Source: CAZVLQ01 sp964628185 (GTDB lineage: Bacteria; Pseudomonadota; Zetaproteobacteria; Mariprofundales; Mariprofundaceae). From it: a stretch of 61,377 nt of DNA. The stretch covers positions 1 through 61,377 of the forward strand of contig CAZVLQ010000011.1 in the NCBI GenBank assembly GCA_964628185.1, written 5' to 3'. Under the pieces are notes generated by a model that saw only the letters and a list, made by a program, of their open reading frames with translations, was not told the DNA's origin and searched no databases. Both the position numbers and the translations under genes were made by a program. Below are positions 48,916-57,500 of the stretch, one piece after another (the stretch's first letter is position 1; each line of letters starts with the position of its first letter).

Positions 48916-50952
48916 GTGTCAAGAAAGAATAGCAAGCGCAGCGAAGGGAAGAGGCGTCCGGAAGGGCGGTCGCGGGGCCATGTTTCCGGGGCTGAACCAC
49001 CCTCGGGGAGAAGGCGGACGCACGCACCCCGGCGCGCCCGTCCCGGCCGCACGAAAACCTGGACAGGTGTTGTTTCGGCACACCCCGACGGTTTCGGTTT
49101 TGTGGATGTGGAGGGCAGGGACAAGGGGCTTTTCCTGCCCCGTGAGGAAATGAAGTCCCTGATGCACGGGGACGTGGTGGAAGTGCGCGCCACCCGCAGG
49201 CGCGGCCGTGAATCAGCCGAACTGGTCCGCATGATCGAGGAAGCGCCCTCCATACTGGTCGGGCAATTTATCGTGCAGGGTGGCATCGGGCTGGTGCAGC
49301 CACGTTCCCGCAAAATGCCGCAGAATATCCTGGTAAGCAACCGGGATGCCTGCGGGGCGCACGATGGCGACTGGGTGCGGCTGCAAATCCGGCGCGGAAG
49401 CAGCCCCTTGCGCGGCAAGGTGCTGGAAAAACTGGGCGATCAGCTGAATCCCGAACGCCTTATTGATCTCATTGTCGCGGAACTGCAGTTGCCTGCTGAT
49501 TTTCCCGCCCCGGTTCTGGCCGAGGTCAGCCACCTATCCGATCGCGTCAGTCAAAAGGATTTTGAAGGCCGCATGGATTTACGGCATCTGCCTTTCGTCA
49601 CCATTGACGGTGCGGATGCGCGCGATTTCGATGATGCCGTCTGTGTATTGCCACGCGGCGAAGGTTTCGAGACATGGGTCGCCATCGCCGACGTGGCGCA
49701 TTATGTACGGCCCGGTTCGGCGCTGAATGAGGAGGCCCTGGCGCGGGGAAATTCGTTTTACTTCCCGGACCGGGTGATCCCCATGCTGCCCGGGAAACTT
49801 TCCAACGGCCTTTGTTCGCTTAACCCGGACGTGCCAAGGCTGGCCATGGCCGTACGCATGCGTTTTGATGCGTCAGGCCGCCGTCGTGCCATGCAGGCGT
49901 ATGAGGCCATCATCCATTCACGGGCCCGGTTGACCTACAGCCAGGCCGCTGACTGGCTGGATGAGAGGAACGAACATGCCGTCGCCGACGCCGGGGCGCG
50001 TGAGATGCTCGACCATGCCGCCCGGCTATACCGCAAGCTGAATCATAACCGAAAACGTCGCGGCGCCCTTGATCTGGATATGCCGGAGGTGCGCGCCGTC
50101 CTGCATGAGGGTCGCGTGGCTGCCATGGGATCGGATGAGCGCAATATCGCCCATCACCTGATTGAGGAAATGATGCTGGCCGCCAATACCGCCGTCGCCG
50201 AATATCTTGAAAGTCGCCACTGCGCCCTTCTGTATCGCGTGCACCCCGCTCCGGAAAGGCAGGCCATCGAGGCATTGAATGAATTTCTTGCACCTTTCGG
50301 GATCTTTGTCCGTCTGCCGAAAACCAGGGACAAAAACAACAGGGTGCGCCCCGGCGACGTGCAATTCGTACTCGAAAAGTCGGAAGGAAAACCGTTTGCC
50401 CATGTATTACACCGTCTGGTGCTGAGATCCATGCAGCAGGCCAGATACACGCCTGAAAATGAAGGGCATTTCGGGCTGGCATATCCCGTTTACTGTCATT
50501 TCACCAGTCCCATCCGTCGTTACGCCGATCTGACGGTGCATCGCAGATTGAAGGCCATTCTGCATAAACGAAACCCGGACAGGGCGCAACCGTCTTCGGA
50601 GCTGGCGGCCATTGGCATGCATGTTTCGCAACAGGAACGCAAGCAGCAACGCGCGGAATGGGACACGCAGGCCATGCTGGCGGCACTGTATCATCAGAAG
50701 GATGTGGGGCAGCACATGCCCGCCATGATTTCCGGCGTGACCAAACGCCGCATCTTCGTGGAGCTTGAACCCTCGCTGGCCGAAGGCTCCCTGAGCGTGG
50801 ATGATCTGGGAGGCCTGTTTGCACTGGATGAAGCCAGTCACCGCCTCCATGCCCGAAGGGGAGGCATGAACTATGGCCTGGGCGACAAGGTTGAAGTCAT
50901 CATCGAATCAACGGACCCGGTGCGCGGGTTGATCAATATCAGCCTGGTTTAA
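48916..50952 (+). CDS. rnr: Ribonuclease R
   Basis: RNase R is a 3'-5' exonuclease that degrades structured RNA. GTG 48916 (GGAG 9 bp upstream) gives 678 residues; the open frame further upstream is tRNA-Leu and is rejected. A basic N-terminal stretch (RKNSKRSEGKRRPEGRSR) replaces the helix-turn-helix of the 813-residue E. coli enzyme. Then come cold-shock domains (GVVSAHPDGFGFVDVEGRDKGLFLP), the RNB domain with DGADARDFDDAV, and an S1 domain (GVTKRRIFVELEPSLAEGSL). The stop TAA begins a solo repeat end (TAACCCGCATATTGCATG). Confidence 0.94.
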   Translation: MSRKNSKRSEGKRRPEGRSRGHVSGAEPPSGRRRTHAPRRARPGRTKTWTGVVSAHPDGFGFVDVEGRDKGLFLPREEMKSLMHGDVVEVRATRRRGRESAELVRMIEEAPSILVGQFIVQGGIGLVQPRSRKMPQNILVSNRDACGAHDGDWVRLQIRRGSSPLRGKVLEKLGDQLNPERLIDLIVAELQLPADFPAPVLAEVSHLSDRVSQKDFEGRMDLRHLPFVTIDGADARDFDDAVCVLPRGEGFETWVAIADVAHYVRPGSALNEEALARGNSFYFPDRVIPMLPGKLSNGLCSLNPDVPRLAMAVRMRFDASGRRRAMQAYEAIIHSRARLTYSQAADWLDERNEHAVADAGAREMLDHAARLYRKLNHNRKRRGALDLDMPEVRAVLHEGRVAAMGSDERNIAHHLIEEMMLAANTAVAEYLESRHCALLYRVHPAPERQAIEALNEFLAPFGIFVRLPKTRDKNNRVRPGDVQFVLEKSEGKPFAHVLHRLVLRSMQQARYTPENEGHFGLAYPVYCHFTSPIRRYADLTVHRRLKAILHKRNPDRAQPSSELAAIGMHVSQQERKQQRAEWDTQAMLAALYHQKDVGQHMPAMISGVTKRRIFVELEPSLAEGSLSVDDLGGLFALDEASHRLHARRGGMNYGLGDKVEVIIESTDPVRGLINISLV

Positions 50953-50967
50953 CCCGCATATTGCATG
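50950..50967 (+). repeat. Solo TAACCCG element end at the rnr stop
   Basis: TAACCCGCATATTGCATG matches the left end of the 250-bp element with one change. Its first three bases are the rnr stop codon. No matching right end follows before the next gene at 51045. Confidence 0.65.
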
Positions 50968-51044
50968 CTGCTTTGTTTGTGTTATGGCTGGTATGTATGC
51001 TATGGTGATTATCCGAATCCGGATGATCCCTAAGGAGCAGGAAG

Positions 51045-51815
51045 ATGTCGTGGCTTGGTGCAGGAATTGGTGCGGGGATAGGCATGATGCTGGGTGGACC
51101 CATCGGCGCCGGAATCGGGGCGTGGATCGGTCACTCAATGGGCGCCGCGAGCGCCGCCATGAAGGCCTCTGGCGCAGGCATGAGGAGTTCCGGACCCTTC
51201 ACGGATCAGAAAGAAGCGCAAACCATTTTTTTTGTATCCCTGTTTTCCATGATTGCGAAAATGGCAAAGGCGGATGGCAGCGTAAGTTCCGAGGAAGCCG
51301 CTCTCATCAACCAGTTTGCAAAAAACCGGATGAATCTGGATGCTGAAGACAGAAAGGCCGCCAAAAAAATCTTTAACAACGCCCTGAACGATAATTATTC
51401 AATCTACGATTATGCCGCCCAGTACAGGCGGATAGCACAGAATCAGCAGATGCTTGAAATGGTCTACAGGCTGTTATTCGCCGTTGCTTACGCCGATGGA
51501 AAACTTCATCCGCAAGAGGATGCCATATTAAAGGAGATACCGGCGCATCTTGGCCTTGGACCCACGGCTTATCAGGTGTTCAGGGAAGAATTTCAGGGGC
51601 AGCATCCGGATATCAGTGAGCAGTATGAAATACTGGGTTGCACTCCGGACAGCAGCGATGAGGAAATCAAGCGCGCCTATCGAAAAAAGTGTACGGAATA
51701 TCATCCGGACAAGATTGCCTCAAAGGGGCTTCCGGACGGGTTCTTGCAATTCGCGGAAGATCAGATGAAAAGGATCACCAGCGCCTATAGCGCCATCATG
51801 GACAGCCGCTCATAA
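51045..51815 (+). CDS. djlA: DjlA-like TerB/DnaJ-domain protein
   Basis: The 256-residue protein has a Gly-rich N-terminal membrane segment (GAGIGAGIGMMLGGPIGAGIGAWIG), a TerB-like helical domain (FVSLFSMIAKMAKADGSVSSEEAALI, LLFAVAYADGKLHPQEDAILKEI), and a C-terminal J domain with the HPD motif in CTEYHPDKIASKGLP. This order matches DjlA, a membrane-anchored DnaK co-chaperone. ATG 51045 follows AAGGAGCAGGAAG. It stands alone on the plus strand, convergent with trkH. Confidence 0.88.
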   Translation: MSWLGAGIGAGIGMMLGGPIGAGIGAWIGHSMGAASAAMKASGAGMRSSGPFTDQKEAQTIFFVSLFSMIAKMAKADGSVSSEEAALINQFAKNRMNLDAEDRKAAKKIFNNALNDNYSIYDYAAQYRRIAQNQQMLEMVYRLLFAVAYADGKLHPQEDAILKEIPAHLGLGPTAYQVFREEFQGQHPDISEQYEILGCTPDSSDEEIKRAYRKKCTEYHPDKIASKGLPDGFLQFAEDQMKRITSAYSAIMDSRS

Positions 51816-51851
51816 CGGTGGCGGGTGCGGAGAGCGGAAGTATGGAGGAAA

Positions 51852-53300
51852 CTATCTGCGCCAGAACTCCGGTACGAGCAGCACAAAAAAGGTGAAGACC
51901 TCCAGACGTCCCAGAATCATGCCGAACATCAGGACGGATTTGGCCGCCGTCGGCAGGGCGGCATAGTTACCCGCCGGACCGACACCGCCAAAACCCGGGC
52001 CGGTGTTGGTCATGCAGGCGGCGGAAGCCGACAGGGCCGTCAGCATATCCACGCCGGAAAGCGCAACCATGATGGCGACGGCGACAAAACAGACGATATA
52101 AAGCACGAAAAAGCCCCATAATGCTTCCACCACCGGACCTGAAACGATGGCGCCGCCCAGCTTGACGGGTACGACGGCATGCGGGTGAATCAGGCGCTGC
52201 ACTTCCCGCATTCCCTGCCGGAACAGCAGGATGGCGCGCACCATTTTCATGCCGCCGCAGGTCGAGCCGGCACAGGCGCCGACGAACATCGCGGCAAGCA
52301 GGGCCAGGCCGGTTCCCGGCGGCCAGCGGCCATAATCGCTGACGGTAAATCCCGTGGTGGTGGCGATCGATACCGTATTGAGAATTACTTCGTCCCACGA
52401 TGCGGAAGATGCAAGCAATACGGGTGCGCCGACAAGAAGAATCAGCACGGCAATCCATTTGACATAGGCGCGGAATTCATCGTCGGCAAAGTAGGTCAGC
52501 GGCGTTTCCAGGGACAGCCCCTTTCGCATGGCGGCGAAGTGAAGCGTGAAACTGATGCCGGCGAGAAACATGAAGCCGGCCACCAGCAGATGCAGCAGCG
52601 GCGAATGGAAGTATCCCAGGCTCGCATCGTGGGTGGAAAAGCCGCCGATGGCGATGGTGCACATGGCATGGTTGACGGCGTCAAAGCCGCTCATGCCCGC
52701 CAGCCAGTAGCAGACCGCGGTCACAATCGTCATGGCCAGATACATGTACCACAGAATTTTGCCCGTTTCGGTGACACGGGCCGTGAGCTTGTCCTTGACC
52801 AGCCCCGGCGTTTCGGCGCGAAACAGTTGCATGCCGCCTATGCCCAGCAGCGGCATGATGGCCACGGCCAGCACGATAATGCCCATGCCGCCAAGCCATT
52901 CCTGCATCGAGCGCCAGAACAGAATCGCGGGCGGCATGCGATCCAGCCCGGACAGCACGGTTGCGCCGGTTGTGGTCAGACCCGAGGTGGATTCAAACAG
53001 CGCATCCGTTATTGAATGACACGTGCCGGTCGTCCAGAACGGTATGGCGCCGAGTATGGAAAGCGTCACCCAGGCAAGCGCCGCGATCAGGAAGCCGTCA
53101 CGATGGCCGAGCGCTCTGGGCGCAGCGCCGGCCATGCGCATCATGAGCAGGCCCAGGACTGAAGTCATGCATCCCGCCAGGATAAAGTCGGAGGCATGAT
53201 GCGAAGCAAAATACAGATCCACCAGGGCGGGCAGCATCATGCCGGCGCCATACAGGGCGCTTAAAAGACCCAGAGCCCGCAACAGGCCCCTGATGTTCAT
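51852..53300 (-). CDS. trkH: Trk potassium uptake protein TrkH, copy 1
   Basis: TrkH is the potassium-translocating membrane subunit; TrkA gates it from the cytoplasm. The 482-residue protein has the four pore-loop selectivity segments: STSGLTTTGAT, CTIAIGGFSTHD, SIATTTGFTVSDY and ACMTNTGPGFGGVG. The second loop has AIGG, where copy 2 has STGG. It follows copy 2 by 33 bp in the same transcript. The two paralogues share most of their sequence along the whole length, so a tandem duplication is likely. Confidence 0.94.
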   Translation of the reverse strand: MNIRGLLRALGLLSALYGAGMMLPALVDLYFASHHASDFILAGCMTSVLGLLMMRMAGAAPRALGHRDGFLIAALAWVTLSILGAIPFWTTGTCHSITDALFESTSGLTTTGATVLSGLDRMPPAILFWRSMQEWLGGMGIIVLAVAIMPLLGIGGMQLFRAETPGLVKDKLTARVTETGKILWYMYLAMTIVTAVCYWLAGMSGFDAVNHAMCTIAIGGFSTHDASLGYFHSPLLHLLVAGFMFLAGISFTLHFAAMRKGLSLETPLTYFADDEFRAYVKWIAVLILLVGAPVLLASSASWDEVILNTVSIATTTGFTVSDYGRWPPGTGLALLAAMFVGACAGSTCGGMKMVRAILLFRQGMREVQRLIHPHAVVPVKLGGAIVSGPVVEALWGFFVLYIVCFVAVAIMVALSGVDMLTALSASAACMTNTGPGFGGVGPAGNYAALPTAAKSVLMFGMILGRLEVFTFFVLLVPEFWRR

Positions 53301-53333
53301 CGGCGCGTCCTCCGGCCTGGCGCTGTCATGGCG

Positions 53334-54767
53334 CTATTTTTTCCAGAACTCGGGCGCCAGCAATACGAACAGGGTAAAAATTTCCAGTCTTCCCAGTATC
53401 ATTCCGAAGGCGAGCAGTCCTTTTGCCGCATCGGAAAGTCCGGTGTAATTCGAAGCGGGGCCGACATGACCGAAGCCGGGGCCGACATTGCCCATGCATG
53501 CGGCCGTGGCGGAGAGCGCATCCAGGGTATCGACGCCCGTGAGCATCACCAGAAACGCAATAAAACCGTAGCACACCAGGTATAAGGTAAAAAATCCCCA
53601 CAGGGCTTCGGCGGTGCTGGCCGGAAGCACCTGACCTCCGACCTTCACGGGTATAACACCGTGGGGGCGGATCAGCCTGCGGATTTCGCGCAGGCCCTGG
53701 CGGAACAGCAGCAGCACCCGGATCACTTTCATGCCTCCCGCCGTGGAACCGGCGCAGCCGCCGATGAACATGGCGACGAAAATCAGCAACATCGTCGCCG
53801 GAGGCCACTGACCATAATCCACCACCGTGAATCCCGTTGTCGTGACGATGGAAATTGTGGTGAATATGACGCCGCCGGTATGATTGCCGGACATGAGCAG
53901 CAGGGCCTCGATCAGCAGAACAATGATCGTAATCCAGCAGGCATAGGCGCGCAGCTCGGGATCGGAGAAATAGACGCCGGGTGACAGACCCTTCCGCAAT
54001 GCAGTGAAGTGAAGGGCAAAATTGATTCCGGCAAGAAACATAAAGGCGCTCACGAGGGTGCGTATCAACCCCGAATGGTAATAGCCGAAGCTGGCGTCGT
54101 GGGTGGAGAAACCGCCCGTGGAAACCGTGCACATGGCGTGGTTGATGGCATCAAAACCGCCCATGCCCGCAAGCCACAGGCACAGGGCCATGGCAATGGT
54201 CATGGCCAGATAGATGAACCACAGCACCTTCCCGGTCTGGGTCATGCGCGAGGTGAGCTTGTCCTTGGTCATGCCCGGCATCTCGGCCCGGTAAAGCTGC
54301 ATGCCCCCCACCCCCAGGAAAGGCAGGATCGCCACGGCCAGCACGATAATCCCCATGCCGCCGAACCATTGCTGCATTGAGCGCCAGAAAAGAATCGATG
54401 GCGGCATGCGATCCAGCCCGCTCAGAATGGTCGCGCCGGTCGTGGTCAGCCCCGAAGTGGATTCAAACAGTCCATTCATGAATGAACGGCAGGTGCCCGT
54501 TGACCAGAATGGGACGGCGCCGAGAATGGACAGCAGGCTCCAGGTCAGGGCGACAATGAGGAACCCGTCCCGATGGCTCAAATGAGCGGGTTTGACGCCG
54601 GTGCGCATCATGACAAGGCCAAGGCCGGCTACCAGCAAGCCCGCCAGGGAAAAGTGCAGGATATGTCCGGTTTCATAGTAGAACGCAACCACCGCCGGCA
54701 GCATCATGCTGGCCCCGTACAGGCCGGTGATGACTCCCAGCGTCCACAAGACCCCTCTGGGGTTCAT
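53334..54767 (-). CDS. trkH: Trk potassium uptake protein TrkH, copy 2
   Basis: ATG 54767 lies 4 bp after the trkA stop and yields 477 residues starting MNPRGVLWTLGVITGLYG, aligned with copy 1 (MNIRGLLRALGLLSALYG). The selectivity loops are STSGLTTTGAT, CTVSTGGFSTHD, SIVTTTGFTVVDY and ACMGNVGPGFGHVG. The longer frame to 54809 overlaps trkA and lacks support. Two TrkH genes with one TrkA suggest that both channels share the same gating subunit. Confidence 0.94.
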   Translation of the reverse strand: MNPRGVLWTLGVITGLYGASMMLPAVVAFYYETGHILHFSLAGLLVAGLGLVMMRTGVKPAHLSHRDGFLIVALTWSLLSILGAVPFWSTGTCRSFMNGLFESTSGLTTTGATILSGLDRMPPSILFWRSMQQWFGGMGIIVLAVAILPFLGVGGMQLYRAEMPGMTKDKLTSRMTQTGKVLWFIYLAMTIAMALCLWLAGMGGFDAINHAMCTVSTGGFSTHDASFGYYHSGLIRTLVSAFMFLAGINFALHFTALRKGLSPGVYFSDPELRAYACWITIIVLLIEALLLMSGNHTGGVIFTTISIVTTTGFTVVDYGQWPPATMLLIFVAMFIGGCAGSTAGGMKVIRVLLLFRQGLREIRRLIRPHGVIPVKVGGQVLPASTAEALWGFFTLYLVCYGFIAFLVMLTGVDTLDALSATAACMGNVGPGFGHVGPASNYTGLSDAAKGLLAFGMILGRLEIFTLFVLLAPEFWKK

Positions 54768-54771
54768 AACG

Positions 54772-56139
54772 CTAAAAGAATTCCAGGCGGACTTCGAACA
54801 GCTTCTCAACCGCCCGCAGCGAGCTGACGGTGGTCACAATCATGACGTGATCATGCGGTACGATGCGGGTGTCGCCATTCGGTACGATCACATCTTCTCC
54901 CCGAACAATCGCCCCCACGACGGTATCCGGCGGGAATTTTATCTTGCGCAGGGGAGTGTTGAGGATGGCGGAGGTTTCCAGCGCCTCGACATCAATCACC
55001 TCAAGCGAACCGTCTCCCAGCGTGGACATGCCGAGAATCCGTCCGCGGCGTACATGGCGCAGAATGGATGCGGCGGTGGTCAGCCGGGGTGAAACGGTAA
55101 TATCCAGGCCGATCTGGCTCATCAGGTCGGAGTATACGCCCCGGTTGACCAGCGTGATGATATGAGGCACCTGATATTTTTTGGCAACCAGGCTGCTGAG
55201 GATATTGACCTCGTCATCATTGGTGACCGCCAGAAAATGATCCATATCCCCGATGGATTCTTCCTCAAGCAGGTCTCGGTCCAGGGCGTCACCGTGAATG
55301 ACAATGGTTTTGCCGAGGCGTTCGGCCAGCCATTCCGCTCTTGGCTCGTTGTATTCGACAAGTTTCGGCGCCAGGCCCATGCGCTCAAGTTCCTCGGCCA
55401 CGATAAAGCCGATATGGCCGCCCCCGATGATCATGACATGTTTGCGATTTTCCTCCTGCTGCATTCCGGCGATTTGCAGAAATGCAGTCACCTGCCGGCT
55501 TGCCATGGCCGCATAAATCGTGTCGCCGGCGAGCAGGACGGTATCACCCCTGGGCGTTTGCCATTTCTGGTTGTGCTCGTGCGCTACCACATAAATGGAC
55601 AAATCCTTCATCACCTCACCCGTGTCCATCAGCGACATGCCGGCCAGTTCGCTCTTCGGCGGGATTCTCAGGCCGACCAGGGAAACCCTGCCGTCGGCAA
55701 ATTCCTGCACATCGGCTGCGGAGGAAGCCTGAAACCGTTTGATGATGGCCTGGGCGGCTTCCCGTTCGGGCGAGATCACCATGTCAATCGGAAGGTCGTC
55801 ACGTCCGAACAGGCCCTCGCTGTTGACATATTCGGACTCGCGCAGGCGGGCCATCTTGGTTGGGACCTTGAACAGCGAATGCGCCACCTGGCAGGCCAGC
55901 ATGTTCACCTCATCGTTGGTGGTGGCGGCAATCAGCAGGTCGGCGTCGGCGGCATTGGCCCGTTTCAGCACGCTGGGCAGTGATGCGCTGCCATGTACGG
56001 TTTTGACATCCATGGAATCGGCCACGCGCTGAAGGAGTCTTGCATCCGTGTCCACGACCACGACATTGGAACCTTCCATGGCCAGGCGCCGGGCAATATT
56101 GAATCCCACCTCGCCGGCGCCGAGAATGAGTATGTTCAT
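54772..56139 (-). CDS. trkA: Trk potassium uptake regulator TrkA
   Basis: TrkA is the cytoplasmic NAD(H)/ATP-binding gating ring of TrkH. The 455-residue protein is two tandem RCK units: MNILILGAGEVGFNIARRLA with RCK-N and RCK-C, then VMIIGGGHIGFIVAEELE and the second pair, both with glycine-rich Rossmann motifs. It overlaps ntrX by ATGA and precedes the two trkH genes, so ntrY-ntrX-trkA-trkH-trkH is a single operon. Confidence 0.96.
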   Translation of the reverse strand: MNILILGAGEVGFNIARRLAMEGSNVVVVDTDARLLQRVADSMDVKTVHGSASLPSVLKRANAADADLLIAATTNDEVNMLACQVAHSLFKVPTKMARLRESEYVNSEGLFGRDDLPIDMVISPEREAAQAIIKRFQASSAADVQEFADGRVSLVGLRIPPKSELAGMSLMDTGEVMKDLSIYVVAHEHNQKWQTPRGDTVLLAGDTIYAAMASRQVTAFLQIAGMQQEENRKHVMIIGGGHIGFIVAEELERMGLAPKLVEYNEPRAEWLAERLGKTIVIHGDALDRDLLEEESIGDMDHFLAVTNDDEVNILSSLVAKKYQVPHIITLVNRGVYSDLMSQIGLDITVSPRLTTAASILRHVRRGRILGMSTLGDGSLEVIDVEALETSAILNTPLRKIKFPPDTVVGAIVRGEDVIVPNGDTRIVPHDHVMIVTTVSSLRAVEKLFEVRLEFF

Positions 56140-57500
56140 TTTTCCTTCTCCTTGGCTCTTCCCAGGTCAAATTGCTTGATTTTGCGGTGCAACTGACTGC
56201 GTTCCATGCCGATATCCTCGGCCGTACGGCTGACGTTCCAGCTGTGTTTGTTTAAATGAAAGAGCAGGTAGCTGCGTTCGAATGCTTCCCGGGCGGAATG
56301 AAAATTTCTGGACAGGTCCGAATCGGGTTGCCCTGCCTGATCCAGCGGAGGCATCGCGTCCGCCGAGATGGTTTCGCCCTGTTTGAGGATATGGCAACGC
56401 TCAATATAGTTTCTCAGTTCGCGCACATTGCCCGCCCAGGGATAGGATTGCAGGCGGACGATTGCGTCTTCGGAAAAGCGGACGGGTTCGCCCCCCAGGC
56501 AAGCCGCCTGTTCTTCGGCCAGCGTTCCGGCCATGACGGGGATGTCTTCGATACGGTCGCGCAAGGCGGGCAAGCGGATGCTGACAACGTTCAGACGATA
56601 ATAAAAATCTTCGCGCACCATGCCTTGCCGCAGAGCCTGCTCCAGATCATGGCTGCTGGCGGCGATCAGACGCACATCCACGGGCAGGGGGCTGGGCCCG
56701 CCAAGCCGCTGAATCATGCGTTCCTGCAACACCCGCAGAACCTTGGCCTGCGCCGCGTGCCCAAGGTCGGTGATCTCGTCAAAGAAAAGACTGCCCCCGT
56801 TGGCCATTTCGAAACGGCCGCGTTGTGGATGCAACGCACCGGGGAAAGCGCCTTTTTCATGCCCGAAAAGTTCGGATTCCATGCGGGATTCCGGAATGCT
56901 GGCCGTATTCACCATCACGAAAGGGCCGTCCGCACGGCGGGAATACTGGTGCAGAAGTTCCGCCGCCACGGCCTTGCCGGTCCCGTGTTCACCCAGGATC
57001 AGCACGGGCGCATCGCTGGTGGCCACTTTTCTGATCAGGTTCCTGACGCTGGCAATGGCATGGCTTTCACCAATCAGTTCTTTCTTTGATCGTGTTTCGG
57101 CGTGCTGCCTCAGTTCGATATTTTCCCGGGAAAGTTTGCGTTTTTCCAGCGCGTTCCGGATCAGGATCAGCAGCTTGTCCGAGGAAAGCGGTTTTTCGAC
57201 GAAGTCAAAAGCCCCCTGGCGGGTGGCGCGGACGGCCGTGTCTATGGTGGCATGTCCGGACATCATAATAACGGGCAGGTCGCCATCCATGGCCTTCAGC
57301 CTGGCAAGTGTCTCCAGGCCGTCAATGCCGGGCATCCAGATATCCAGCAGAATACAATCCGCCGGTTCCTTGCGGAACCTGGCTACGGCCTCTTCACCTG
57401 AAGCGGCGCAGGCGACCCGGTATTCCTCATCTTCAAACAGGCCCTTGAGGGAATCGCGAATGGCCTGTTCGTCATCCACAATCATAATACGTGCGCTCAT
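56136..57500 (-). CDS. ntrX: NtrX-like sigma54-type response regulator with altered GAFTGA loop
   Basis: ATG 57500 overlaps the ntrY stop and follows GGAGGAG. The 454-residue protein has a receiver domain with phospho-acceptor Asp53 (LLDIWMPGIDG), an AAA+ domain with Walker A GEHGTGKA (170-177) and Walker B GGSLFFDEI, and a C-terminal Fis-type helix-turn-helix (WNVSRTAEDIGMERSQLHRKI). The loop that contacts sigma54 reads GAFPGA (217-222), with Pro replacing the essential Thr of GAFTGA. It probably cannot activate sigma54 promoters and may act as a repressor or by another route. Confidence 0.92.
   Translation of the reverse strand: MSARIMIVDDEQAIRDSLKGLFEDEEYRVACAASGEEAVARFRKEPADCILLDIWMPGIDGLETLARLKAMDGDLPVIMMSGHATIDTAVRATRQGAFDFVEKPLSSDKLLILIRNALEKRKLSRENIELRQHAETRSKKELIGESHAIASVRNLIRKVATSDAPVLILGEHGTGKAVAAELLHQYSRRADGPFVMVNTASIPESRMESELFGHEKGAFPGALHPQRGRFEMANGGSLFFDEITDLGHAAQAKVLRVLQERMIQRLGGPSPLPVDVRLIAASSHDLEQALRQGMVREDFYYRLNVVSIRLPALRDRIEDIPVMAGTLAEEQAACLGGEPVRFSEDAIVRLQSYPWAGNVRELRNYIERCHILKQGETISADAMPPLDQAGQPDSDLSRNFHSAREAFERSYLLFHLNKHSWNVSRTAEDIGMERSQLHRKIKQFDLGRAKEKEK

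Noticed and set aside
49821..49830. TTAACCCGG inside rnr as another element end
   Set aside because: It is in the middle of the RNB domain coding for conserved residues, with no further similarity.
55162..55983. 273-codon plus-strand ORF opposite trkA
   Set aside because: It is antisense to a clear RCK protein; long antisense frames are common in GC-rich genes and this one has no recognisable domain.
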